Assembly: GCF_000717335.1 (NCBI RefSeq)
Contig: NZ_JNYZ01000029.1
Location: 62,001-126,000, forward strand
Direction of reading: 5' to 3'
DNA length: 64,000 nt
Source of the DNA: Amycolatopsis jejuensis
GTDB lineage: Bacteria; Actinomycetota; Actinomycetes; Mycobacteriales; Pseudonocardiaceae
Made by a program: the position numbers and the translations under genes. This document shows, one piece after another, positions 40,260 to 50,525 of the stretch. Position 1 is the stretch's first letter, and each line of letters starts with the position of its first letter. The notes under the pieces are model-generated. The model did not search any database. It saw nothing but the letters and a program-made list of their open reading frames with translations, and was not told the DNA's origin.

Positions 40260-42300
40260 CGTAGGCGGGACCTTCACGGACGTCGTCGCGACCGACGGGG
40301 CGGACGGGGTGTTCACCGGAAAGGTCTCCTCCCGCCCGCACGACGAGGCCACCGCGGTGCTCGAAGCCGTCGGAGCCGTGGCCGCGCACTACGGCAGGGA
40401 AAGCACCGAAGTACTGGCGGACACGGAGTTCTTCATCCTCGGCACCACGGTCGTCACCAACGCGATGCTGGAGTACCGCGGGGTGCCCACCGGGCTGATC
40501 ACCACCAAAGGGTTCCGGGACATCCTCGAACTGCGCCGCGGCTACAAGGAAAGCCTCTTCGACCTGCAGCTGCCCGCCCCGCATCCGATCGTCCGGCGGC
40601 GCTTCATCAAGGGCGTCACGGAACGGATCGACGACACCGGTGCGGTCGTTTTCCCGCTGGACGAGGACGAGGTACGGGCCGCGGTACGGGAGCTGAAAGC
40701 CGCCGGGATCTCGTCGATCGCGGTGTGCCTGCTGTTCTCCTTCGTCAACGACGCGCACGAACGGCGGATCGCGGAAATCGTCCGCGAGGAGCATCCGGAG
40801 TGCTTTGTGACGCTGTCCTGCGACGTGCTCCCGCAGATCCGGGAGTTCGAACGGGTCAGCACCACGGTCGTCAACGCCTACACGAGCCCCTTGCTCGGTA
40901 CGTATCTCGAACGCCTCGACGAAGGCTTGCGCTCGGCCGGTTTCGCCGGGGAACTCGTTGTCGTGCAATCGAACGGCGGCGTGATGGACGTCGGCTACTC
41001 GGCCGGGCACGGCGTGGACGCGGTGCTGTCCGGGCCCGCCGGGGGAGTGGTCGCGGCGGTCGCGCTCGGCGAGCGTTCGGGCTACCGCAATCTCATCACC
41101 GCGGACATGGGCGGCACGAGTTACGACGTCTGCCTGATCCACGACGGCAAACCGGAAGTGGGCGTCGACAACTGGATCAGCCGGTATCGCGTGGCCGTGC
41201 CGCTCGTGGACATCCACACCATCGGCTCGGGCGGCGGCTCGATCGCGTGGGTCGACGACGCGGGCGCGTTGCGGGTCGGCCCGGAAAGTGCCGGAGCGGC
41301 ACCGGGTCCGGCGTGTTACGGCCGCGGTGGCACCCGGCCCACGGTCACCGATGCCAACCTGCTGCTGGGATTCATGGACCCGGAACGGTTCCTGGGCGGC
41401 ACGATGGCGCTCGACCGCGCGGCCGCCGAAGCTGCCTTCGCGGAACACGTCGCGAAACCGCTGGGAATCTCGGTCACCGAAGCGGCGGTCGGTGTTTTCC
41501 GGATCGCCAACAGCGATCTGGCCAACGCCTTGCGTTATGTCTCGGTGAAACGCGGCCGCGATCCGCGCAACTATGCGCTGATGGCCTTCGGCGGCGCGGG
41601 TGCGGTGCACGCCGGGGTGCAGGCGGTCGATCTGGGCATCAAAACCGTGCTGGTGCCGCGGAATGCGTCGGTGCTCAGTGCGTTCGGCGGAATGGTCGCC
41701 GATTTCAAGGTTTCCCGGGTCCGGTCCTATGTGCGCAGCGTGGAGGCAGCCGATCCGGAGGAGCTGTCGGACGTGTTCTCGCGGGTGCAGGCCGACGCCG
41801 AAACCATGCTGCCGCCTGCCGAGACCGTACGGCTGGAGCGGTTCGCCGACATGCGGTACGAAGGCCAGGTGCACGAGGTGATCGTGCCGCTGCACACCCG
41901 CACCCGGCGGATTTCCGCGGTGGCGCTTTCCCGTGCGGTGCAGGACTTCCACGATCTGCACGAACAGCTGTACGCGCACAAGCGGCCCGATGAGCCGGTG
42001 CAGATCGTTTCGATCCGGCTGGAGCTCACCGGAATGCGCGGGATGGACTCGGTGGTCGTCCCGCGGAAGCTGGGCGACGAGGACGCCGCCGGGGCGCGGG
42101 AAGGCAGCCGCCCGGTGTATTTCGAACCGCTCGGCGGGTTCGTGGACACGCCCGTCTACGACGGCGCCGCGGTGGTGCCCGGCAACGTGGTGACCGGTCC
42201 GGCGGTGATCCACGAGCCGGGTACGACGATCGTGGTCGGGCCCGGTCAGGAAGCGATGCTCGACCAGTACGAGACCTACGTGATCGAGGTCGTGGGCTGA
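40237..42300 (+). CDS. hyuA: Hydantoinase/oxoprolinase family protein, subunit A (copy 1)
   Basis: A 687-residue HyuA/AcxA-type protein. ATG 40237 follows GAAAGGGTCG. Phosphate-binding motifs of the actin-like ATPase fold are VDVGGTFTDVV at residues 8-18, GTTVVTNAML near 71, DAVLSGPAGGVVAAV near 264 and ADMGGTSYDVCLI near 290, and GSGGGSIAWVD near 331. The C-terminal third carries the HyuA_C region. With HyuB it hydrolyses cyclic amides such as hydantoin, 5-oxoproline or caprolactam using ATP, or carboxylates ketones. Its TGA overlaps the HyuB ATG. Confidence 0.92.
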   Translation: MSYTIAVDVGGTFTDVVATDGADGVFTGKVSSRPHDEATAVLEAVGAVAAHYGRESTEVLADTEFFILGTTVVTNAMLEYRGVPTGLITTKGFRDILELRRGYKESLFDLQLPAPHPIVRRRFIKGVTERIDDTGAVVFPLDEDEVRAAVRELKAAGISSIAVCLLFSFVNDAHERRIAEIVREEHPECFVTLSCDVLPQIREFERVSTTVVNAYTSPLLGTYLERLDEGLRSAGFAGELVVVQSNGGVMDVGYSAGHGVDAVLSGPAGGVVAAVALGERSGYRNLITADMGGTSYDVCLIHDGKPEVGVDNWISRYRVAVPLVDIHTIGSGGGSIAWVDDAGALRVGPESAGAAPGPACYGRGGTRPTVTDANLLLGFMDPERFLGGTMALDRAAAEAAFAEHVAKPLGISVTEAAVGVFRIANSDLANALRYVSVKRGRDPRNYALMAFGGAGAVHAGVQAVDLGIKTVLVPRNASVLSAFGGMVADFKVSRVRSYVRSVEAADPEELSDVFSRVQADAETMLPPAETVRLERFADMRYEGQVHEVIVPLHTRTRRISAVALSRAVQDFHDLHEQLYAHKRPDEPVQIVSIRLELTGMRGMDSVVVPRKLGDEDAAGAREGSRPVYFEPLGGFVDTPVYDGAAVVPGNVVTGPAVIHEPGTTIVVGPGQEAMLDQYETYVIEVVG

Positions 42301-43955
42301 TGGGCGTCCCTTCGATCGAGCTGGAGATCCTGCGCACCACCTTGGCCGCGTGCCCGGAGGAACTGGGCGCGGTGCTGGCGAACACCGCCCCGACCGCGCA
42401 GATCAGCCAGGATCGCGAGTACGCGGTCGCGATCGCCGACCCGGCAGGCGCGGTCGTGGCCACCGACAATCCGCTGCAGCTCGCCTCGATGGCCCGGACG
42501 ATTTCCCGGGTCGCCGGATACTTCGAGTTCGACGTCGGCGACGGCGACGTCGTCCTCACCAACGATCCGTACGCGGGCGGCACGCAGCTGACCGACATCA
42601 CGCTCGTGACGCCGCTGATGGCCGACGACCGGCTCGTCGCGTTCGTCGCGGTGCGGGTGCGGGTGGGCGACGTCGGCGGGCAGGTCGGCGGGAACCTGAA
42701 CCCGGACGCGACGGAGCTGCTGGCCGAGGGACACCCGTATCCGCCGGTCAAAATCCGGCGCGGCGGCAAACCGGTGCGCGACATGCGTTACGCGTTCCTG
42801 CTGAACGGCCGCCGGATGACGGAAACCCGGCGGACCCTGGACGCCGCGACGGCCACGCTGGAGCTCGGGCTGCGCCGCCTGCGCGAGCTGATCGGCCGCC
42901 ACGGCGCCGAAACCGTCCGTGCCGCTCTCGGCTACGCGCTCGACTACAGCGAACAGCTGACGAGCAAAGCGATCCAGGGCTGGACCCGCGGCACCTACGA
43001 GGGCACCCGAGTGCTGGACCTCGGCGAGCCGGTCACCGTCCGGCTCACCGCGACGGTCGCCGACGGCCACGTCGTCCTGGACTTCAGCGGTTCCGGCGAC
43101 CAGCTTCCGTTGTTCGTCAACAGCTCCGCCGGAACCACCGCATCCCGGGCCGTCGGCGCGGTGTTCGCGCTGCTGACCGGCGAGATCCCGGCCACCAGCG
43201 GAGTCTTGCGGGCGGTACGGGTGCTGACCCGCCCGGGCAGCGTCGTCCATCCGATCGCACCGGCACCGGTCGGCTGGGGCGGCGCGCATTGCGGGAACGA
43301 GGTCACCGAGGTCGTCGCGGCGACGCTGCGCCAGGCCGGTGCGGGTCCGGCTCCGGCGCTCACGGTGCCGCAGCCGCTGGTGCTGAGCCGCCCGGCGGCG
43401 GACCGGAGTGACCAGCTGGACCTGGGGCGGTGGGGAATCGGGGGCGCGGGCGCCGTTGCCGGGCGCGACGGGTGGGGGCCGCCACAGCTCGCCACCCGCG
43501 GGCAGCTGCATTCCGTCGAGCATTGGGAAAGCGAGCACGACATGCGGATCGAGCGAATGGAGTTCGTGGTGGACAGTGCCGGGGCCGGGCGGTGGCGCGG
43601 GGCGTCCGCGGTCGAGGCCGCGCTGCAGCTCGCACCTGATCGGCGGTACACGCTGTGGACCGGGACGATCGGTGATTCCGTTGCGGGACAACAGGGTGGC
43701 GGTGCGGGCGAGCCAGGAGCGATCGCGTTTCACACCATCGAAGGCTGGCAGCCGGCGCCGCTGACCGCGACCGAGACGGCGATCGACGCCGACCGGGTGC
43801 TGCTCCGGCTGGCCGGGGGCGGTGGCTTCGGCGATCCGGCCGAACGCGACCGCGAGGCGGTGATCGACGACCTGGCCGACGGGCTGATCTCGGAGCAGGC
43901 CGCGCACGAGGTCTACGGCCTCACCGCGGCGGACCTGGGTGGCCGCGATGACTGA
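42300..43955 (+). CDS. hyuB: Hydantoinase B/oxoprolinase family protein (copy 1)
   Basis: A 551-residue HyuB protein. Core marks are GDVVLTNDPYAGGTQLTDIT near residues 82-101, FVAVRVRVGDVGGQVGGNL near 115, and the C-terminal glycine-rich signature LAGGGGFGDPAERDREAV near 505. It would be the partner of the HyuA at 40237 (overlap TGATG). The usual first HyuB segment is somewhat short. Its last bases overlap the second HyuB gene by eight. Confidence 0.9.
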   Translation: MGVPSIELEILRTTLAACPEELGAVLANTAPTAQISQDREYAVAIADPAGAVVATDNPLQLASMARTISRVAGYFEFDVGDGDVVLTNDPYAGGTQLTDITLVTPLMADDRLVAFVAVRVRVGDVGGQVGGNLNPDATELLAEGHPYPPVKIRRGGKPVRDMRYAFLLNGRRMTETRRTLDAATATLELGLRRLRELIGRHGAETVRAALGYALDYSEQLTSKAIQGWTRGTYEGTRVLDLGEPVTVRLTATVADGHVVLDFSGSGDQLPLFVNSSAGTTASRAVGAVFALLTGEIPATSGVLRAVRVLTRPGSVVHPIAPAPVGWGGAHCGNEVTEVVAATLRQAGAGPAPALTVPQPLVLSRPAADRSDQLDLGRWGIGGAGAVAGRDGWGPPQLATRGQLHSVEHWESEHDMRIERMEFVVDSAGAGRWRGASAVEAALQLAPDRRYTLWTGTIGDSVAGQQGGGAGEPGAIAFHTIEGWQPAPLTATETAIDADRVLLRLAGGGGFGDPAERDREAVIDDLADGLISEQAAHEVYGLTAADLGGRDD

Positions 43956-45795
43956 CCCGATCACGGCGGAGATCATCCGCAGCTACCTCGACACGACGGC
44001 CGAGCACCTGTACGAAACGATCTGCCGCACGTCACCGAACCCGCTGGTGAACGAGGCCAAGGACTGCGGCGGCGGGATCTACGGCTACGACGGCACTTCC
44101 GCGCGGATGGTCGCGCGCTCCGGCATCATCGCGCACTCGTTCGCGCTGTCCACGTCCTGCCAGGCCGCGCTCGACTTCTTCCGCGGTGACCTGCATCCGG
44201 GCGACGTGATCCTGGTGGGCGACCCCTACCACGGCGGCAGCCACTGCGGCTGCTGGTCGGTCGTCGTGCCGATCTTCGTCGACGGACGGCCGCGGCTGCT
44301 CGCGGCGGCCCGGCTGCACGTGCTGGACCAGGGCTCGCCCACGCCGAACGTCAACTTCGCCTGCCGCGACGTGTGGGGCGAGGGACTGCGCCTGGCGCCG
44401 CTGAAGCTGTACGAGAAGGGCGAGCGCCGGCGCGAGGTGTGGGACTGGATCACCGCGAACAACCGGGTCCCGTTCGTCGTCGAGGGGGACGTCGAGGCGA
44501 TGATCGGCGCCTGCCGGGTCGGTGAGCGGATGGTCCGCGAGCTCGTCGGGCGGTACGGACTCGGCACGGTCGAGGGCTCACTGGAGTGGATTCTCGGCCA
44601 TTCGGCGCGGAAGTTCCGCAAGCAGATCGCCGAGTGGCCGGACGGGCTCTACCGGTCTGCTTTCCGGGTGGACAGCGACCACGCCGGCAACGACGACCGG
44701 CAGATCAAGGTCGCGATCTCCGTCGACGGCGACCGGATGACCGTCGATTTCGACGGCAGCGACGCGCAGACCGACGGACTGATCAACAGTGCGAAACCGA
44801 ACACGATCGCCTACGTCGGGGTCGTGCTTTCGGCGCTCTGCCCGGACATCCCGGTGAACGCGGGGTTCTTCGAGCCGCTGACGATCCGGCTGCCGGAGGG
44901 CACGATCGTCAATCCGTCGCCCCCGGCGGCGACCGTGACCGGCACCGTCGTCGCCGGTTGCCAGATCGGCCAGGCGCTGATGAAGGCGTGCGAGCAGTTC
45001 GCCCCGGAGCGCGCGGCCAACGTGTCGGTGGACATCACCGGCCCGATCGTCTACGGCACCGACGCGCGCGAGCACCGCTTCCAGACGCATTCGGCACGGA
45101 ACCCGCGGTTTTTCATGTTCATCGACATGTCCATGGTGTCCATGTCGAACAGTGCGGCGTTCGGGCACGACGGCTGGGGCATGTGGGCGACGCCGTTCAG
45201 CGTGGCGCGCCCGATCAACGTCGAGATCACCGAAGTCCAGCAACCGACGCTGTACCTGCAGTCCGAATTCGGCACGGACACACCGGCGCCGGGCCGCTGG
45301 CGGGGGACACCCGCGCTGACGATGCGCCGCATCGACCGTGGTGCCGAGGACATGAAGGCGGCGTTTTTCGTGCAGTCGGTGGTGCATCCGCTCAGCGGCT
45401 GGGTCGGCGGCTACGAGGGCGCCGGGAACTACCTCGTCATCAACGAGGGCGAGCCGGACGAGCTGATCTGCGCGGAGCATCCGATCTCACACGTCAGCTA
45501 CGACCCGGCGAAGCCGATTTTCTCGCAATGCGGCGGTGGCGGTGGCTGGGGAGACCCGCTCGACCGCGACCCCGCCGCGGTCCGCGACGACGTGCTGGAC
45601 GAGTACGTGTCGGTGGAAGGCGCCCGGTACGACTACGGGGTGGTACTCGACGCGGCGACGTACGAGATCGATCAGGTGGCGACCGAACAGCTGCGCGCCA
45701 CCCGGAGAGCAGGGCCACGCAAGCGGCGCGGCCTCGGCCGGGAACGGACCATCGAACGCACCGGCATCGCCCATCGCCTCGAGGCGGCGTCGTGA
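43948..45795 (+). CDS. hyuB: Hydantoinase B/oxoprolinase family protein (copy 2)
   Basis: A 615-residue second HyuB. I chose ATG 43948, which overlaps the previous stop by eight bases; GTG 43939 is three codons upstream. The pattern is GDVILVGDPYHGGSHCGCWS near residues 82-101, NVNFACRDVWGEGLRLAPLK, DFDGSDAQTDGLINSAKPN near 266 and the C-terminal QCGGGGGWGDPLDRDP near 528. It is quite different from copy 1. Two HyuB subunits with two HyuA in one operon suggests two complexes for successive or alternative cyclic substrates. Confidence 0.9.
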   Translation: MTDPITAEIIRSYLDTTAEHLYETICRTSPNPLVNEAKDCGGGIYGYDGTSARMVARSGIIAHSFALSTSCQAALDFFRGDLHPGDVILVGDPYHGGSHCGCWSVVVPIFVDGRPRLLAAARLHVLDQGSPTPNVNFACRDVWGEGLRLAPLKLYEKGERRREVWDWITANNRVPFVVEGDVEAMIGACRVGERMVRELVGRYGLGTVEGSLEWILGHSARKFRKQIAEWPDGLYRSAFRVDSDHAGNDDRQIKVAISVDGDRMTVDFDGSDAQTDGLINSAKPNTIAYVGVVLSALCPDIPVNAGFFEPLTIRLPEGTIVNPSPPAATVTGTVVAGCQIGQALMKACEQFAPERAANVSVDITGPIVYGTDAREHRFQTHSARNPRFFMFIDMSMVSMSNSAAFGHDGWGMWATPFSVARPINVEITEVQQPTLYLQSEFGTDTPAPGRWRGTPALTMRRIDRGAEDMKAAFFVQSVVHPLSGWVGGYEGAGNYLVINEGEPDELICAEHPISHVSYDPAKPIFSQCGGGGGWGDPLDRDPAAVRDDVLDEYVSVEGARYDYGVVLDAATYEIDQVATEQLRATRRAGPRKRRGLGRERTIERTGIAHRLEAAS

Positions 45796-47171
45796 CCGCG
45801 CCGGTGGACCTGCTGGTACGGGCCGGTGCGGTGGCGACGATGAACCCGGAGCGGGAGATCCTGCGGGACGGCGCGGTCGCGGTGGCGCGCGGGCGGATCG
45901 TGGCGGTCGGGAAGGCGCGTGAGCTGTCGGCCGAGTTCGTGCCCGCCCGGGTGATCGACCGGCCGGACGGGCTGCTCACCCCAGGCCTGATCGACGGGCA
46001 CAATCACCCGCACGACTACCTGCTGCGCGGGGTCCTCGACGACGTCGGCGACGTGCGGGAACGGGCGGTGAAATACGTCGGCCCGTTCGACTACGGCATC
46101 ACGCCGGAGGAAGCGTACGTTTCCGCCCGCGCGAATTTCGCGGAGATGCTCCTGAACGGCACGACGTGTTTCTGCGACGCGGCGAGCCCGGACACTGACG
46201 CGATCGCCCAAGCTGCCGTCGACATCGGAATCCGCGGGATCGTCGCCCGGCAGAGCAGTGACGTCGCCGGTCCGTTCCAGGCGAAAACGTTCGGTGCCGA
46301 CGAGATCGTCGACCGAGCAGTGTCCACAGTGGAACGCTGGAACGGGGCGGCGGACGGGCGGATCCGGGCGCGGCTCGCGCTGGATTTCCCGTTGAGTGTC
46401 ACCGACGACCTGTGCACCGCGGTGGTCGGACAGGCCGAGGCGCTCGGCGTCGGGATCGTCGGCCATTTCCACGGCTTGCCCGGCGACCCCCGTGCCGACG
46501 GCCGCAATCCGCAGGTGCAACGGTACGAATCGCTCGGGGTGCTGTCCCGGCAGCCGGTGTTCGCGCACATCGGCTGGCTGCCGGAGGAGGACGTCGCCGT
46601 GTTCGCCCGCAACGGGGTCGGGGCCGTGCATTGCCCCACCCCGGCCATGTTCGGCGGGGTGGGCACGATCGCCCACGGATGCATCCCGGAGCTCGTCGAC
46701 GCCGGGGTAGCGGTGGGGCTGGGTGCCGACGCGGCGTGCATCAGCCGGTTCCTCGACCTCGTCCGCGTGATGTACCTGGCGGCGTGCGCCCACCGCGACG
46801 CCCGGGAGGACCCGCTGGTGATCGGGGCACACAAGGCGTTCGAAATGGCGACGATCGACGGTGCGCGGGCGTTGTCGTGGCAGGACGAGATCGGTTCGCT
46901 GGAACCGGGTAAGCGGGCGGACCTGGTCTTGTTCGACACGACCGGGCCGGAATGGCAGCCGAACGGCCTGGCGAGCCCCATCGCGAACCTCGTCTACAGC
47001 GCAAGCGGGCGGTCGGTGCACACCGTGGTGGTGGACGGCCGGGTCGTCGTCGATGCGGGAAACCTCACCACGGCCGATCCCGCGGCACTGGTCGCCGAAA
47101 CCAACCGGACCACCGACGAGGTGTTCGCCCGCCTCGGGTTCGCCGTCCGTCCAAAGTGGCCGGTGCGGTGA
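45792..47171 (+). CDS. Amidohydrolase of the cytosine-deaminase/ATZ-type
   Basis: A 459-residue amidohydrolase-superfamily protein starting at GTG in the GTGA overlap. The metal site includes GLIDGHNHPHDYLLRG near residues 65-80, the His in GIVGHFHGLPGD near 222, FAHIGWLPEED near 257 and VGLGADAACISRF near 306; the C-terminal SLEPGKRADLVLFD is the usual composite-domain return. The family includes cytosine deaminase, atrazine/triazine hydrolases and guanine-type deaminases, so a ring-bound amine or C-N bond is the likely target. Confidence 0.88.
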   Translation: MTAPVDLLVRAGAVATMNPEREILRDGAVAVARGRIVAVGKARELSAEFVPARVIDRPDGLLTPGLIDGHNHPHDYLLRGVLDDVGDVRERAVKYVGPFDYGITPEEAYVSARANFAEMLLNGTTCFCDAASPDTDAIAQAAVDIGIRGIVARQSSDVAGPFQAKTFGADEIVDRAVSTVERWNGAADGRIRARLALDFPLSVTDDLCTAVVGQAEALGVGIVGHFHGLPGDPRADGRNPQVQRYESLGVLSRQPVFAHIGWLPEEDVAVFARNGVGAVHCPTPAMFGGVGTIAHGCIPELVDAGVAVGLGADAACISRFLDLVRVMYLAACAHRDAREDPLVIGAHKAFEMATIDGARALSWQDEIGSLEPGKRADLVLFDTTGPEWQPNGLASPIANLVYSASGRSVHTVVVDGRVVVDAGNLTTADPAALVAETNRTTDEVFARLGFAVRPKWPVR

Positions 47172-47881
47172 TGCGCATCCGGATCATCTACCCGGTGGTC
47201 GAAGGGGCACTCGGGCCCGATGCGGTACCGGCGCTGCCGTCCTTTATGGACGCTGTGGACGCCGAGCCCGCATGGCTGACCGGCGGCCCGTCGTCGATCG
47301 AGACCCGCGGCGACGAAGCACGCGTCCTGCCTGCGGTGCTCGACGCCGTCGAGAAGGCCACTGTGGAAGGGGTCGACGGCATCGTCCTGAACTGCTTCAT
47401 GGATCCGGCGCTCGGGGCAGCGCGGGAGTCGACGCAGCTGCCGGTCGCCGCGCCCGCCCAGTCGGCGATGACCCTCGCGACCACGCTCGGCGACCGGTTC
47501 TCCGTGATCCTGCCTGCCGCGAGCGGGGCACCGATCGTCACCGAGCTCGCGCACGCGTACGTGGGGCGGGAGCGGCTGGCGTCGGTGCGTGGGGTGGAGA
47601 TGCCGGTGGCGGAACTACGCGAGCACGACCGGCTCGTGACTGCCCTGTGCGAACAAGCGGAACGGGCCATTGCCGAGGACGGAGCACAGGTCCTGATCCT
47701 CGGCTGCACGGGGATGTGCGGGGTGACCACAGCGTTCCGCGCGGCGCTGGCCCACCACGACGTCCCGGTGATCGACCCGACGGTGGCCGCCGTTTCCGCG
47801 GTGGTGTCGCAGCTGATGCTCGGGGTCCATCACAGCGGGCGGGCGTATGCGCTGCCCGCGTGGCGCAGGGAGGCGCGATGA
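47171..47881 (+). CDS. Asp/Glu/hydantoin racemase family protein
   Basis: A 236-residue racemase of the Asp/Glu/hydantoin group. The two catalytic cysteines are in GIVLNCFMDPAL near residue 76 and LILGCTGMCG near 180, as in cofactor-independent amino-acid and hydantoin racemases. It starts in a TGATG overlap and ends in an ATGA overlap. Hydantoin racemase with hydantoinase genes would allow both enantiomers of a substrate to be used. It could also be a maleate isomerase-like enzyme. Confidence 0.87.
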   Translation: MRIRIIYPVVEGALGPDAVPALPSFMDAVDAEPAWLTGGPSSIETRGDEARVLPAVLDAVEKATVEGVDGIVLNCFMDPALGAARESTQLPVAAPAQSAMTLATTLGDRFSVILPAASGAPIVTELAHAYVGRERLASVRGVEMPVAELREHDRLVTALCEQAERAIAEDGAQVLILGCTGMCGVTTAFRAALAHHDVPVIDPTVAAVSAVVSQLMLGVHHSGRAYALPAWRREAR

Positions 47882-48960
47882 ACACGTGGCGGATCGACGA
47901 GGACGCGCTGGAGTCGATCGTGATCGGGGCCGGGATTCTCGGCACCGGCGGCGGGGGCAATCCGTATGTCGGCAAACTGACCGCTCGCAAGCTGTTGCGG
48001 GCAGGTCGTCCGGTGGAGGTCGTGGCGCTCGACGACGTCCCGGACGACTGGAACCTGTGCGTGGCCGGTGGGATGGGCGCGCCGACGGTGTCGGTCGAAA
48101 AGCTGCCGCGCGGCACCGAGACGACCGACGCCGTCCTCGCACTCGAAACCCATACCGGACAACGGATCGATGCGATCCTGCCCGCGGAAATCGGCGGGGG
48201 CAACTCGATCGAGCCGATGGTGGTCGCGGCGAACCTCGGGGTGCCGGTGGTGGACGCCGACGGCATGGGCCGGGCGTTTCCGGTCATGCCGATGATCACG
48301 TACCTCATCTACGGTATTTCGCCGTTTCCGTGTGCGCTCGCGGACGAGAAGGGCAACCGGGTCGTCTTTTCGCACGGCGTCGACAGCCATTGGCTGGAAC
48401 GGCTGGCGCGCACCAGCACCGTGCAGATGGGCGGATTCGCGGGGTGCGCGGTGGCGTGGATGTCCGGCGCGGACGCGAAGCGGACGGCAATCGACGGCAC
48501 GCTTTCCTGGGCGCGCCGCCTGGGTGACCGCGTCCGGCGTGCTCGCGTGGCGCGGGAAGACGTGCTCGACGGGATCGTCGAGGTCGCGGGCGGACGTCCG
48601 CTGTTTCACGGCAAGGTGGTCGACGTCGAACGGGACAGCGCCGGCGGATTCGCGCGGGGCCAGGTCGTGCTCGACGGGTTCGGCGGCGACACCGGTGCAC
48701 AGATGACGATTTCGTTCCGGAACGAGTTCCTGGTGGCCTGGCGCGACGGTGAGATCGTGGCGACCGTGCCGGACCTGATCTGCATGGTCAACCGCGAGGA
48801 CGGCGAGCCGATCACCGTCGAACGGCTTCGGTACGGCTTTCGCGTTGCGGTGCTGGGTGTTCCGTGTTCGGACCTGCTGCGCACGCCGGAGGCACTGGCG
48901 GTCGTCGGCCCGCCGGCGTTCGGGTACGACCTGCCCTTCGAACCGCTGGAGGCACGCTGA
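47878..48960 (+). CDS. DUF917 family protein (hydantoinase-associated)
   Basis: A 360-residue DUF917 protein. The N-terminus has GAGILGTGGGGNPYVGKL near residues 17-34 and the middle IDAILPAEIGGGNSIEPMVV near 95-114, then DADGMGRAFPVMPMITYL. The C-terminal VPDLICMVNREDGEPIT motif is also typical. Such proteins are found next to HyuA in many genomes, and this one is followed directly by a HyuA (overlap TGATG). The biochemical role is unknown; a partner subunit for the short HyuA is plausible. Confidence 0.88.
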   Translation: MNTWRIDEDALESIVIGAGILGTGGGGNPYVGKLTARKLLRAGRPVEVVALDDVPDDWNLCVAGGMGAPTVSVEKLPRGTETTDAVLALETHTGQRIDAILPAEIGGGNSIEPMVVAANLGVPVVDADGMGRAFPVMPMITYLIYGISPFPCALADEKGNRVVFSHGVDSHWLERLARTSTVQMGGFAGCAVAWMSGADAKRTAIDGTLSWARRLGDRVRRARVAREDVLDGIVEVAGGRPLFHGKVVDVERDSAGGFARGQVVLDGFGGDTGAQMTISFRNEFLVAWRDGEIVATVPDLICMVNREDGEPITVERLRYGFRVAVLGVPCSDLLRTPEALAVVGPPAFGYDLPFEPLEAR

Positions 48961-50525
48961 TGAGGATCGGCATCGATGTGGGCGGCACGAACACCGACGC
49001 CGTGCTGATGGACGGCACGGCCGTGCTCGCGAAGACCAAGACGGCCACCACCGCGGATACGATGTCCGGCATCGTCACGGCGGTCGAGGCCGTGCTGGCG
49101 TCGTCCGGCGCGGACCGGGCGGCGCTGGGCGCGGTGATGATCGGCACCACGCATTTCACGAACGCGGTGGTCGAACGGCGGCGGCTCGCCCCGACCGCGG
49201 TGCTGCGGCTCGGGTTGCCTGCGGCGCAAGCGGTCGACCCGTTCGACGACTGGCCGGACGACCTGCGCACTGCGGTCGGCGGGCAGTGGCGGCTCGCGCA
49301 CGGCGGGTCCGAGTTCGACGGGCGGGAGCTGTCGGCGCTCGACCCGGCGGAGATCGCGAAGCTGGTGCGGGAACTGACCGGCGCGGGCGTGGAGTCCCTG
49401 GCCGTCACCGCGGTGTTCTCCCCGATTGCCCCGGCCGCCGAGCAGCGGGTCGCCGAGCTCATCGCCGCGCAGGCCCCGCAGCTCACGGTGAGTCTGTCGC
49501 ACGAGATCGGCCGGCTCGGGTTGCTGGAACGGGAGAACGCGACCGCGGTCAATGCCGCGCTACGGCCGCTCGCCGCGGCGACCGTGTCGTCGTTCCGGCG
49601 CAGCCTGGCCGAGCTGGGGATCGACGCGCCGCTGTATCTGACGCAGAACGACGGCACGCTGATGACAGCGGAGGCGGCCGAGCGCTACCCGGTGCTCACG
49701 TTCGCGTCCGGGCCGACGAACAGCATGCGCGGCGCGGCTTTCCTGTCCGGGCTGTCCGACGCGCTGGTGCTCGACATCGGCGGGACCACGTCCGACATCG
49801 GCGCGCTCGTGCACGGGTTCCCGCGCGAGTCGGCGGTGTCCGCGACCTTCGGCGACGTCCGCACGAACTTCCGGATGCCCGACCTGCTTTCCTTCGGCCT
49901 CGGCGGCGGAACCGTCGTGCGCGGAGACCGGCCGGACCTCGGGCCGGACAGCGTCGGCTACGCGATCACCGAACGCGCGCTGGTGTTCGGCGGGGACACC
50001 CTCACCGCGACCGATCTCGCCGTCGCCGGTGGCGGGGCCAGGGTGGGAGATGCGGCGCTGGTGTCCGATGTGGACAGTGCGCTGGTCCGCCGCGGGGTAC
50101 AGGCGATGCAGGCCATGATCGAGGACGGGCTCGACCGGATGAAGCTCAGCAGGCACCCGGAACCGGTGATCGTGGTCGGTGGCGGGAGCGTGCTCGCCGG
50201 TACCGGGTTCGCCGGTGCCTCGCGGGTCGTGCGGCCCGAGCACTACGAGGTGGCGAACGCGGTCGGGGCCGCGATCGCCCAGGTCGGCGGCGAGGTGGAC
50301 CGGATCGAGCCGATGACCGAGGGCCGCTCGCAGATCCTGGCCCGCGCCCGCGCGGCGGCGGTCGAGCGGGCGGTGCAGGCCGGTGCGCTGCCGGACACCG
50401 TGCGCCTGGTCGAAATCGAGGAGGTCCCGGTGCCGTATCTGGAGGAACGGATGGTCCGGGTGCGGGCGAAGGCAGTGGGCGATCTGGCCGCGGCATTCGG
50501 CGGGGTTCCCGATGCAGCGCGTTGA
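48960..50525 (+). CDS. hyuA: Hydantoinase/oxoprolinase family protein, short subunit A (copy 2)
   Basis: A 521-residue HyuA of the short type that pairs with DUF917. ATP-binding marks are RIGIDVGGTNTDAVLMDG at residues 2-19, GTTHFTNAVVER near 62, LTFASGPTNSMRGAAFL near 246 and VLDIGGTTSDIGALV near 270. The HyuA_C region of copy 1 is missing, as usual for this subgroup. It is more like the N-terminal half of bacterial hydantoin-utilisation protein A. Overlaps the next gene by 14 bases. Confidence 0.9.
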   Translation: MRIGIDVGGTNTDAVLMDGTAVLAKTKTATTADTMSGIVTAVEAVLASSGADRAALGAVMIGTTHFTNAVVERRRLAPTAVLRLGLPAAQAVDPFDDWPDDLRTAVGGQWRLAHGGSEFDGRELSALDPAEIAKLVRELTGAGVESLAVTAVFSPIAPAAEQRVAELIAAQAPQLTVSLSHEIGRLGLLERENATAVNAALRPLAAATVSSFRRSLAELGIDAPLYLTQNDGTLMTAEAAERYPVLTFASGPTNSMRGAAFLSGLSDALVLDIGGTTSDIGALVHGFPRESAVSATFGDVRTNFRMPDLLSFGLGGGTVVRGDRPDLGPDSVGYAITERALVFGGDTLTATDLAVAGGGARVGDAALVSDVDSALVRRGVQAMQAMIEDGLDRMKLSRHPEPVIVVGGGSVLAGTGFAGASRVVRPEHYEVANAVGAAIAQVGGEVDRIEPMTEGRSQILARARAAAVERAVQAGALPDTVRLVEIEEVPVPYLEERMVRVRAKAVGDLAAAFGGVPDAAR